Source of the DNA: Flavobacterium sp. WC2421
GTDB taxonomy: Bacteria > Bacteroidota > Bacteroidia > Flavobacteriales > Flavobacteriaceae
NCBI RefSeq assembly: GCF_040822115.1
Contig: NZ_CP162004.1
Span: 3,147,001 to 3,211,000 of the forward strand
Direction: 5' to 3'
DNA length: 64,000 nucleotides
Each line of letters begins with the position of its first letter. The stretch's first letter is position 1. The notes beneath the pieces were generated by a model, which was given only the letters and a program-made list of their open reading frames with translations, did no database searches and was not told where the DNA came from. This document shows, piece after piece, positions 56,914-64,000 of the stretch. Made by a program: the position numbers and the translations under genes.

Positions 56914-57219
56914 ATGGAAAATAAGAAAAAAGTTATGGTTCAATTTGACTTTCCTGGAATGTCAGTAAAGGAATACGATCAAATATGGAATGACCTTCGT
57001 GCCGCTGGACATCAAAACCCACAAGGATTGATTCACCATGCTGGTGCTCCAACCGATAAGGGCGTCAAAGTAGTTGATGTATGGGAAAACGCAGATAAGT
57101 TCAATGAGTTTGGACAAGCGCTAATGCCAATTCTAAACAAACACGGTGTCAAAGAACCTAAACCCGTTATTTTACCGCTACACTATGAATATAATAATGC
57201 CAAATCAGCGGTATTATAA
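56914..57219 (+). CDS. small dimeric alpha/beta-barrel-like protein, 101 residues
   Basis: Begins ENKKKVMVQFDFPGMSVKEY and contains WNDLRAAGHQNPQGLIHHAG and VKVVDVWENADKFNEFGQA, the beta-alpha-beta pattern of small ABM-like (antibiotic biosynthesis monooxygenase) or similar dimeric barrels. Conserved His pair in LIHHAG. No signal peptide. Activity unknown. Confidence 0.72.
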   Translation: MENKKKVMVQFDFPGMSVKEYDQIWNDLRAAGHQNPQGLIHHAGAPTDKGVKVVDVWENADKFNEFGQALMPILNKHGVKEPKPVILPLHYEYNNAKSAVL

Positions 57220-57244
57220 CCCAAACCAATCGCATTTAAAAAAT

Positions 57245-57279
57245 AAAACCCTTTCAAAACAAGCATTTGAAAGGGTTTT
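57245..57279 (+). terminator. terminator hairpin after the ABM-like gene
   Basis: Perfect 14-base arms AAAACCCTTTCAAA and TTTGAAAGGGTTTT around 7 bases. Its stem sequence is nearly the same as the hairpin at 58298-58331. Confidence 0.8.
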
Positions 57280-57482
57280 ACTATTTATAAAAACAGACCT
57301 TTTTAAACTTAATCTCAATTGTTATCTTCTAAATACTTTTATCAAAACCAATCAATTTGTATTTTAATTCCTTTATATTTACAGTATAACACCGTATTAT
57401 GACTAAAATATCTGCTTAGTTTTATCTTAAATAGAATTTCAAATCTGCGTATTTAGTCCATTATTAATTAAAAACCAACCTT

Positions 57483-57725
57483 ATGAAAACAATGACATGT
57501 AAACAACTAGGAGGAGCGTGTGATACTGCATTTCAAGCTAAAACTTTTGAAGAAATAGCTGAATTGAGCAAAAACCACGCTATGGAAATGATTCAAAAAG
57601 GGGATGAACCACATAGTAAAGCTTTGAGAGAAATGCAAGAACTCATGCATTTTCCGGAAGGAATGAATGCATGGTTTGAAAACAAAAGAAAAACTTTCGA
57701 CTCTTTGTCATCTGATAAAATATAA
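57483..57725 (+). CDS. DUF1059-type small protein
   Basis: An 80-residue protein: TMTCKQLGGACDTAFQAKTF, FEEIAELSKNHAMEM, then HSKALREMQELMHF. The CKQLGG-C-x-F opening with two Cys matches the DUF1059 family of small, possibly metal-binding proteins. No signal peptide. Function unknown. It precedes DoxX by 113 bases. Confidence 0.85.
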   Translation: MKTMTCKQLGGACDTAFQAKTFEEIAELSKNHAMEMIQKGDEPHSKALREMQELMHFPEGMNAWFENKRKTFDSLSSDKI

Positions 57726-57838
57726 TAATCATAACAAAACATATAAATAGTACAACTAAATAAATGAAGTTAATTAGTTTTAAAGTACTATTCTGTCTTT
57801 TCATCTCTTCAAAAAAACACTAATCAATTATTAATATT

Positions 57839-58237
57839 ATGAATAAAAATACCAATCTAGCCTTATTAATACTTCGAATTTCAGTAGGTGCATTAATGTT
57901 ATTTCATGGAATCGCTAAACTAGGAGGCGTATCATTCATTGAAGGTATGTTAGGCGAAAAAGGGCTACCCTCTTTTCTAGCCTATGGGGTTTATATCACT
58001 GAAATTATTGCACCGCTCCTAATTCTAATTGGGTATAGAACAAGATTAGCCTCTGTAGCCTATATTTTTGGTTTATTATTTGCTACCCTATTAGTACACA
58101 CTGGAGATTTATTTTCTTTAAACGAAAATGGTGGTTGGCAATTGGAATTAATAGGTTTATACCTTTTAGGTGCCCTTGCTTTATTCTTTTCTGGTAGTGG
58201 GAAATATGCAATTTCAACAACAAATAAATGGGATTAA
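57839..58237 (+). CDS. DoxX-family membrane protein
   Basis: A 132-residue protein with four transmembrane helices. LALLILRISVGALMLFHGIAKLGG at the start and EIIAPLLILIGYRTRLAS in the middle are DoxX hallmarks. Family members are quinone- or redox-associated membrane proteins. Ends 61 bases before a bidirectional terminator. Confidence 0.92.
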   Translation: MNKNTNLALLILRISVGALMLFHGIAKLGGVSFIEGMLGEKGLPSFLAYGVYITEIIAPLLILIGYRTRLASVAYIFGLLFATLLVHTGDLFSLNENGGWQLELIGLYLLGALALFFSGSGKYAISTTNKWD

Positions 58238-58297
58238 ATAAATTAGTGCTATTACTTTTTTTTAAATTATGTTCGTTCCATTTCAAGCTTAAAAACA

Positions 58298-58331
58298 AAA
58301 CCCCTTTCAAAATAAAATTTGAAAGGGGTTT
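58298..58331. terminator. bidirectional terminator between doxX-like gene and glmM
   Basis: Perfect 14-base arms AAACCCCTTTCAAA and TTTGAAAGGGGTTT around 6 bases. Serves convergent genes on both sides. Confidence 0.82.
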
Positions 58332-58352
58332 ACTATTTAATAAATACGTTTT

Positions 58353-59750
58353 TTAAATTCCAGCTACCGCTTTTATTTCATCTATAATGCGCAATGCTAA
58401 CGTATCCGCTTGAGCTTGCGTAGGTGCTTCTGTATAAATACGAATAATCGGTTCCGTATTTGATTTTCTTAAATGCACCCACTCATTAGCAAAGTCAATT
58501 TTCACTCCGTCAATTGTAGTGATATCTTCGTTTTTATACTTCTCAGTCATAGCAACCAGAATAGCATCAACATCAATTTGTGGTGTCAATTCAATCTTAT
58601 TCTTACTCATGTAGTATTCTGGATAGGAAGCACGCAAAGCAGAAACTGTCATTTTTTTATTGGCCAAATGCGTCAAAAACAACGCTACGCCTACTAAACT
58701 ATCACGACCATAATGCGATTCCGGATAAATGATTCCACCATTCCCTTCACCACCTATAATGGCATTGTTCTTTTTTATTAAGTCAACTACATTCACTTCA
58801 CCTACAGCCGATGCTTCATAATTCCCGTTATGCTTGTTTGTCACATCACGCAAAGCACGAGAAGACGACATATTAGAAACTGTATTTCCTGGCGTTTTAC
58901 TCAATACATAATCGGCGCAAGCCACAAGGGTATATTCTTCTCCAAACATTTCTCCGTCTTCACAAATGAAAGCCAAACGATCCACATCTGGATCAACAAC
59001 AACACCTAAATCTGCTTTTTCTTTAACAACTAATTCTGAAATATCAGTCAAATGTTCTTTTAGAGGTTCTGGGTTATGAGGAAAATGACCATTAGGTTCA
59101 CAGTACAATTTTACTACTTCTACTCCCATCAATTCTAGTAACTTAGGAATAATAATTCCTCCAGATGAATTCACACCATCAACAACCACTTTAAATTTAG
59201 CTGCTTTTACAGCTTCAACATCTACCAAAGGAAGATTCAATACTTCATCAATATGAATATCCATATAAGCATCGTTCTCTGTTATTTCTCCTAAACTATC
59301 TACATCCGAAAAATCAAAAGCTTCAGCCTCGGCAATAACAAGGATTTTTTCTCCTTCAATTCCATTCAAGAATTCCCCTTTTCCATTCAATAACTTTAAG
59401 GCATTCCATTGTTTTGGATTGTGAGAAGCAGTAAGAATAATTCCACCATCTGCATTTTCCAAAGGAACTGCTATTTCTACTGTAGGAGTTGTAGATAAAC
59501 CTAAATCAATAACGTCAATTCCTAATCCAATCAAGGTATTTACTACTAAGTTATGAATCATTGGTCCTGAAATACGAGCATCACGACCTACGACTACTTT
59601 TAGTTTAGCATTTGTTCTTTCTAGTGTATTGTTTTTCAACCAAGTACCATATGCTGAAGCAAATTTTACTGCATCCACTGGCGTTAAGTTATCTCCCACT
59701 TTACCTCCTATAGTTCCACGAATTCCTGAAATTGATTTTATTAAAGTCAT
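58353..59750 (-). CDS. glmM: phosphoglucosamine mutase
   Basis: A 465-residue enzyme of the alpha-D-phosphohexomutase family. Active-site Ser in LTASHNPKQWNALK near residue 107, metal loop DPDVDRLAF near 253, sugar loop EGNGGIIYPESHYG, and phosphate loop RKSNTEPIIRIYTEA. The N-terminus SGIRGTIGG is the first signature. Assigned as GlmM (glucosamine-6-P to glucosamine-1-P) rather than phosphomannomutase from overall likeness; Bacteroidetes keep this GlmM-like form. Essential for peptidoglycan precursor supply. Confidence 0.9.
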   Translation of the reverse strand: MTLIKSISGIRGTIGGKVGDNLTPVDAVKFASAYGTWLKNNTLERTNAKLKVVVGRDARISGPMIHNLVVNTLIGLGIDVIDLGLSTTPTVEIAVPLENADGGIILTASHNPKQWNALKLLNGKGEFLNGIEGEKILVIAEAEAFDFSDVDSLGEITENDAYMDIHIDEVLNLPLVDVEAVKAAKFKVVVDGVNSSGGIIIPKLLELMGVEVVKLYCEPNGHFPHNPEPLKEHLTDISELVVKEKADLGVVVDPDVDRLAFICEDGEMFGEEYTLVACADYVLSKTPGNTVSNMSSSRALRDVTNKHNGNYEASAVGEVNVVDLIKKNNAIIGGEGNGGIIYPESHYGRDSLVGVALFLTHLANKKMTVSALRASYPEYYMSKNKIELTPQIDVDAILVAMTEKYKNEDITTIDGVKIDFANEWVHLRKSNTEPIIRIYTEAPTQAQADTLALRIIDEIKAVAGI

Positions 59751-59847
59751 TTATATCTATTTAAATTTTGAGTGATTTATTTATAATTTCCACAAATATA
59801 ATAATTGACAGTTTAAAAATGTCAATTAGAATTCATAATTTAGGCGA

Positions 59848-60432
59848 ATGAATTTTCTAGCACACATCTATCTTTCAGGCGACAATGATTTAATCAAAAT
59901 TGGCAATTTTATGGCTGATGGTATTCGAGGGAAACATTTTGAAACTTTTCCCTTGGATGTGCAAAAAGGGATTGTCTTGCATAGAGCCATTGATACTTTT
60001 ACAGATGCCCATCCCGTTTTTAGACAAAGTACTAAAAAATTGCACAAAAGATACCATCATTATGCTGGTGTAATTGTCGATGTCTTTTACGATCATTTCT
60101 TATCAAAAAATTGGAATAACTATTCTAATGAAAGCTTAGAAAATTTTGTACAACGATTTTATCAGTCCTTGGATGACAACCGATCAATCCTTACTGAAAG
60201 AACCATTGGTTTAATGCCTTACATGGTCAAACAAAATTGGTTGTCTAGTTATCAAACGGTTGAAGGAATAAATCAAATCTTGACCCAAATGGATAGTCGG
60301 ACTAAAAACAAATCAAAAATGCGTTTTGCAACTGATGAACTACTAGAATTTTATGTAGATTTTGAACAGGAATTCACTGATTTCTTTGAAGATTTAAGAG
60401 CACATGTAATACAAAAATTAACAACCTTATAA
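59848..60432 (+). CDS. ACP phosphodiesterase-like protein (AcpH family)
   Basis: A 194-residue protein starting NFLAHIYLSGDNDLIKIGNF, then MADGIRGKHFETFPLDVQKG and VLHRAIDTFTDAHPVF, with several His and Asp that match the AcpH/HD-type family. VDVFYDHFLSKNW is another conserved block. The E. coli member removes phosphopantetheine from acyl carrier protein. Divergent from glmM, and 26 bases before the first ggt gene. Confidence 0.9.
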   Translation: MNFLAHIYLSGDNDLIKIGNFMADGIRGKHFETFPLDVQKGIVLHRAIDTFTDAHPVFRQSTKKLHKRYHHYAGVIVDVFYDHFLSKNWNNYSNESLENFVQRFYQSLDDNRSILTERTIGLMPYMVKQNWLSSYQTVEGINQILTQMDSRTKNKSKMRFATDELLEFYVDFEQEFTDFFEDLRAHVIQKLTTL

Positions 60433-60458
60433 AACATATAATAAACCACAACCAAAAC

Positions 60459-62144
60459 ATGAAAAAAATAATTCTATTCCTTTCCTTAAGTATTCTAGGC
60501 TGTAAGTCAAATGAAAAAGTAATATCCCCAACTGGTCTTGTAACAAATAAAGCAATGGTTGTTTCGGCACGAGAAGAAGCCTCAGCAATAGGAGTTGCCA
60601 TAATGAAAAAAGGCGGAAATGCATTTGATGCTATGGTTGCGACTGAGCTGGCTTTGGCTGTTTCTTATCCGCAAGCTGGAAACATAGGTGGTGGTGGTTT
60701 TATGGTATATAGAAAAGCAAACGGAGAAACGGGGGCCTTAGATTATAGAGAAAAAGCACCTTTGGCTGCATCGAAAGATATGTTTCTAGATAAAGATGGA
60801 AATGTAATCGAAGGTAAAAGTAGAGAAACTGCATTTGCTTCAGGAGTTCCTGGAACACTCGCTGGTTTATTTGCCGTGCATAAAAAATACGGTTCTTTAC
60901 CGATTGCGGAAATTCTGGCTCCCGTAATCGCTTTAGCTAAAAAAGGAGTCGTTGTCACCGATCATCAAGCAAAAAGCTTATCTGATTATAGAGCTACTTT
61001 TATTAAAACCAATGGCCCAAATAGTTTGTTTTCTCAAGAATATAAGGCGGGAGACACTATAAAATATCCAGCACTAGCTGCCACTTTACAAAGAATATCT
61101 GATAATGGTCGTGATGAGTTTTACAAAGGGGAAACGGCTCAAAAGCTAATTACTTTTTTGAATAACAAAGGAGGTAATATGACTGTTAAAGACTTGAATA
61201 CCTATGAAGCAAAATGGAGAACACCAATTACTTTTAAATACAAAGATTTAAAAATTACATCTATGTCTCCGCCTAGTAGCGGTGGAATTTGTTTGAACCA
61301 AATAATGAAAATGATTGAGCCTTTTGATCTGGCACAAATGGGACACAACAGCGTGAAAGCAATTCAGGTAATTACAGAAGCCGAACGCAGAGCGTATGCG
61401 GATAGAAATTCATTCTTAGGCGATCCTGATTTTGTACAACTTCCTGTAAAAGAACTATTAGATTCTACTTATATCAAAAATAGAATGAGTGATTTCTCAT
61501 TCGATAAAGCATCAAAATCTTCTGAAATTGGAAAAGGTAAAATCCCAGGCTACGAAAGCAAACAAACCACACATTACTCTATAGTAGATGCCGAAGGTAA
61601 CGCCGTTTCAGCTACAACAACTTTAAATGATAATTATGGCTCTAAAATATACTGCGATGAATTAGGCTTTTTTCTAAACAATCAAATGGATGATTTTAGT
61701 GCTAAGCCTGGTGTTCCTAACCTCTATGGCCTTACAGGCACTGAAGCGAATAGTATCGCTCCAGGAAAAAGAATGCTAAGTTCTATGACCCCAACTATTG
61801 TAGAAAAAGACAAAAAACTATTCATGGTAGTTGGAACTCCAGGAGGATCTACTATTATCACCTCAGTTTTACAAACGATTTTGAATGTATATGAGTATAA
61901 TATGAGTATGCAAGAAGCGGTTAATGCTCCTCGTTTTCATCATCAGTGGTTGCCTGACGAAATCACATTTGAGCCCAACTCATTTGACAAAGAACTATTG
62001 AAAAAAGTAAAAGAAAAAGGATATAAAGTCAATGAGACTAATAAAGAAATAGTGGGTCAGGTTGATGCAATTTTAATCTTGGCCAATGGAAAATTAGAAG
62101 GTGGTGCAGATAAAAGAGAAGACAATAAAGCCGTTGGTTTTTAA
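60459..62144 (+). CDS. ggt: gamma-glutamyltransferase lipoprotein, copy 1
   Basis: A 561-residue enzyme. Lipoprotein signal LFLSLSILGCKS. Autocleavage and catalytic Thr is in SKQTTHYSIVDAEGNAVSAT (first Thr, near residue 370), after which the mature small subunit starts. GGNAFDAMVATELALAVSYP and IGGGGFMVYR form the large-subunit core; GGSTIITSVLQTILNV is near the end. Splits glutathione and other gamma-glutamyl compounds in the periplasm. The next gene is a close paralogue, 52 bases on. Confidence 0.96.
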   Translation: MKKIILFLSLSILGCKSNEKVISPTGLVTNKAMVVSAREEASAIGVAIMKKGGNAFDAMVATELALAVSYPQAGNIGGGGFMVYRKANGETGALDYREKAPLAASKDMFLDKDGNVIEGKSRETAFASGVPGTLAGLFAVHKKYGSLPIAEILAPVIALAKKGVVVTDHQAKSLSDYRATFIKTNGPNSLFSQEYKAGDTIKYPALAATLQRISDNGRDEFYKGETAQKLITFLNNKGGNMTVKDLNTYEAKWRTPITFKYKDLKITSMSPPSSGGICLNQIMKMIEPFDLAQMGHNSVKAIQVITEAERRAYADRNSFLGDPDFVQLPVKELLDSTYIKNRMSDFSFDKASKSSEIGKGKIPGYESKQTTHYSIVDAEGNAVSATTTLNDNYGSKIYCDELGFFLNNQMDDFSAKPGVPNLYGLTGTEANSIAPGKRMLSSMTPTIVEKDKKLFMVVGTPGGSTIITSVLQTILNVYEYNMSMQEAVNAPRFHHQWLPDEITFEPNSFDKELLKKVKEKGYKVNETNKEIVGQVDAILILANGKLEGGADKREDNKAVGF

Positions 62145-62196
62145 AATTAATTTATAATTTATTCTATTCCAAAACAATTATTAAAATACCCCAGAA

Positions 62197-63882
62197 ATGA
62201 AAAAAATTATTATTCTACTTAGTGTCATTTGTTTCGGTTGTAAAGCTCAAAACACTTCAGTAAAACCAACAGGACTGGTTGCCAATAAAGCTATGGTCGT
62301 TTCGGCACGAGAAGAAGCTTCTAAGATTGGTGTCGAAATCATGAAAAAAGGCGGAAATGCATTTGATGCTATGGTTGCCACAGAATTATCTCTTGCTGTT
62401 GCTTATCCTTATGCAGGTAACATAGGCGGTGGCGGCTTTATGGTGTATAGAAAAGCCAATGGAGAAACGGGGACTTTAGATTACCGTGAAAAAGCACCAT
62501 TAGCAGCTACAAAAGATATGTTTCTTGATAAAGAGGGAAATGTAATCAAAGGAAAAAGTACTAAAACGCCTTTGGCCATAGGAATTCCAGGAACTATAGC
62601 TGGTGTTTTTGCTGTGCATAAAAAATTGGGTTCTTTACCAATGGCTGAAATTTTGAAACCTGTTATCGAGTTAGCTGAACGCGGAGTGATTGTGACTCAC
62701 AAACAAGAAGAACGCTTAAATGAATACCGAGAGGAACTGACAAAAATAAACGGAGCTAACTCTGTTCTTTCTAAAGTGTATAAAGAGAATGACACTATTA
62801 AATATCCCGCTTTAGCAAAAACGTTAAAAAGAATCTCAAAAAATGGAAGAGATGAGTTTTACAAAGGAGAAACAGCAAGAACATTAGTAGCTTATTTAAA
62901 AGAAAAAGGAGCTATTATTACCATGGAAGATTTGGCGAAGTACGAGGCCAAATGGAGAAATCCCATTACGTTTAAATATAAAGATTTAAATATTATTTCT
63001 ATGGCGCCTCCTAGCAGTGGTGGTATCTGCTTGGCGCAAATTATGAAAATGATTGCTCCTTATGATTTAGCAAAAATGGGTCACAATTCGGCTCAAGGAA
63101 TTCAAGTTATTGTAGAAGCTGAGAGAAGAGCTTATGCTGATAGAAGTTACTTTTTGGGTGATCCAGATTTTGTAAAGATCCCTTTGAAAGCGTTAATGGA
63201 TGACACCTATTTAAAAGGTAGAATGAGTAGTTTTAACGTTGATAAAGCCACATTATCCTTTGATATAAAAGAAGGAAAAGTAACTTACAATGAAAGCATG
63301 GAGACCACCCACTACTCTATTGTCGATCAGTTTGGTAATTCAGTTTCGGCAACAACAACACTGAATGCAGGATATGGTTCTAAATATTATTGTGACGAAC
63401 TGGGCTTTATGTTGAATAATGAAATGGATGATTTTAGTTCAAAACCAGGAACCCCAAATATGTTTGGATTAGTTGGGAATGAAGCCAATAGTATCGCTCC
63501 CGAAAAAAGAATGTTGAGTTCTATGACTCCAACGATTGTTGAAAAAAACGGAAAATTATTTATGACCGTGGGTTCACCAGGAGGCTCTACTATTATCACT
63601 TCGGTATTACAAACCATTTTGAATGTATATGAATACCAATTGAGTATGCAAGATGCGGTAAATGCACCTCGTTTTCATCACCAATGGTTGCCTGATTTAA
63701 TTACTTTTGAACCCAATACTTTTGACGTTAAAACATTAGAAACATTAAAAGAAAAAGGGTATTTGATTAACGAAAAAACGACTCCTGTTATCGGTAAAGT
63801 TGATGCAATTCTTGCGCTTCCAAATGGAAAACTGGAAGGTGGAGCCGACTTTAGAGGCGATGACAAAGCAGTCGGATTTTAG
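62197..63882 (+). CDS. ggt: gamma-glutamyltransferase lipoprotein, copy 2
   Basis: A 561-residue paralogue of the preceding gene, same length. Lipoprotein signal LLSVICFGCKA. Catalytic Thr near residue 370 in SMETTHYSIVDQFGNSVSAT; the residue before the cleavage site is Glu rather than Gln. Most core blocks are the same as in copy 1 (GGNAFDAMVATEL, IGGGGFMVYR, PSSGGICL). Divergence is greatest near residues 160-200 and 320-370. A tandem duplication with later change is the likely origin. Confidence 0.96.
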   Translation: MKKIIILLSVICFGCKAQNTSVKPTGLVANKAMVVSAREEASKIGVEIMKKGGNAFDAMVATELSLAVAYPYAGNIGGGGFMVYRKANGETGTLDYREKAPLAATKDMFLDKEGNVIKGKSTKTPLAIGIPGTIAGVFAVHKKLGSLPMAEILKPVIELAERGVIVTHKQEERLNEYREELTKINGANSVLSKVYKENDTIKYPALAKTLKRISKNGRDEFYKGETARTLVAYLKEKGAIITMEDLAKYEAKWRNPITFKYKDLNIISMAPPSSGGICLAQIMKMIAPYDLAKMGHNSAQGIQVIVEAERRAYADRSYFLGDPDFVKIPLKALMDDTYLKGRMSSFNVDKATLSFDIKEGKVTYNESMETTHYSIVDQFGNSVSATTTLNAGYGSKYYCDELGFMLNNEMDDFSSKPGTPNMFGLVGNEANSIAPEKRMLSSMTPTIVEKNGKLFMTVGSPGGSTIITSVLQTILNVYEYQLSMQDAVNAPRFHHQWLPDLITFEPNTFDVKTLETLKEKGYLINEKTTPVIGKVDAILALPNGKLEGGADFRGDDKAVGF

Positions 63883-63885
63883 ATT

Positions 63886-64000
63886 ATGCCTTTTATTAGT
63901 GAGCTAGACAATACTTTTCAAGAAAATAGCCATGCCGAAAATGGTTTTGCTATGGCAAAATACATGAAAAATAAATTTCCTTTTTTTTTGGATAAAAACG
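63886..64000 (+). CDS. probable DNA alkylation repair protein, partial (right edge)
   Basis: ATG at 63886-63888, 3 bases after the second ggt gene. The first 38 residues, PFISELDNTFQENSHAENG and then FAMAKYMKNKFPFF, resemble the N-terminus of AlkD-type HEAT-repeat DNA glycosylases, where YMKNKFPFFGI is frequent. The frame is open to the edge. With so little sequence the call is provisional. Confidence 0.5.
   Translation, partial: MPFISELDNTFQENSHAENGFAMAKYMKNKFPFFLDKN

Noticed and set aside
57146..57367. Plus-strand open frame overlapping the end of the ABM-like gene
   Set aside because: Overlaps a conserved gene and runs through its terminator; Lys/Asn-rich composition of random AT-rich sequence.
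57245..58331. Similar hairpins at 57245-57279 and 58298-58331 as ends of a mobile unit
   Set aside because: No transposase or target-site repeats; both are well placed as terminators, so likeness of the stems is probably coincidental.

Overview
The window comes from an AT-rich member of the Bacteroidetes, most likely a Flavobacterium or close relative (inference). Supporting signs are the TAnnTTTG(C) promoter boxes, LytS/LytTR regulators, an ECF sigma/FecR/TonB-receptor unit, SIMPL, KTSC and GYF_2 proteins, and tightly packed glycoside hydrolase operons. No rRNA, CRISPR array, insertion sequence or prophage was seen. One tRNA (Tyr) is present.

Bases 1-23376 hold a polysaccharide utilisation region that looks built for host-type N-glycans. 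A minus-strand operon of at least ten genes, with gaps of 2-61 bases, runs from 16921 to beyond the left edge. It encodes three GH92 alpha-mannosidases, GH20 hexosaminidase, GH2 beta-galactosidase, a glycosylasparaginase, a GH130 phosphorylase, a sodium/solute symporter, a GHL10-type hydrolase and a family-9-CBM-like protein. It is divergent from a LytS-type kinase and LytTR regulator (17050-18890). Further minus-strand genes encode a NagB-deacetylase fusion and a GH29 fucosidase. Together they could strip galactose, GlcNAc, mannose and fucose, release GlcNAc from asparagine, phosphorolyse Man-GlcNAc and feed fructose-6-phosphate into glycolysis. No SusC/SusD pair lies inside the window.

Bases 24000-47000 are mostly housekeeping and sensory genes. 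They include an outer-membrane protein divergent from a second LytS/LytTR pair with a 20-bp direct repeat between them, a saccharopine-dehydrogenase-like enzyme, a MoxR ATPase/VWA pair, a ModF-like ABC ATPase, a CHASE-PAS sensor kinase with its receiver, a J-domain/KTSC fusion, a thioredoxin-like lipoprotein gene interrupted by an in-frame TGA, tRNA-Tyr, SIMPL, rhomboid, a lipid A type acyltransferase and SelO.

Bases 48600-55635 form the most interesting block. An ECF sigma factor, FecR-type anti-sigma and TonB-dependent transducer are divergent from an operon encoding a lipoprotein with repeated modules, a variant metzincin-like lipoprotein protease and a beta-barrel protein. An almost identical promoter-like sequence (GTAGGGTAA, fixed spacing, TTGTCTTACTA) precedes both fecR and the divergent lipoprotein gene. 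This predicts one sigma-controlled surface system.

Bases 55800-64000 carry small hypothetical genes, DUF1059 and DoxX proteins, glmM, an ACP-phosphodiesterase-like gene, two tandem gamma-glutamyltransferase lipoproteins, and the start of a probable DNA alkylation repair gene cut by the right edge.
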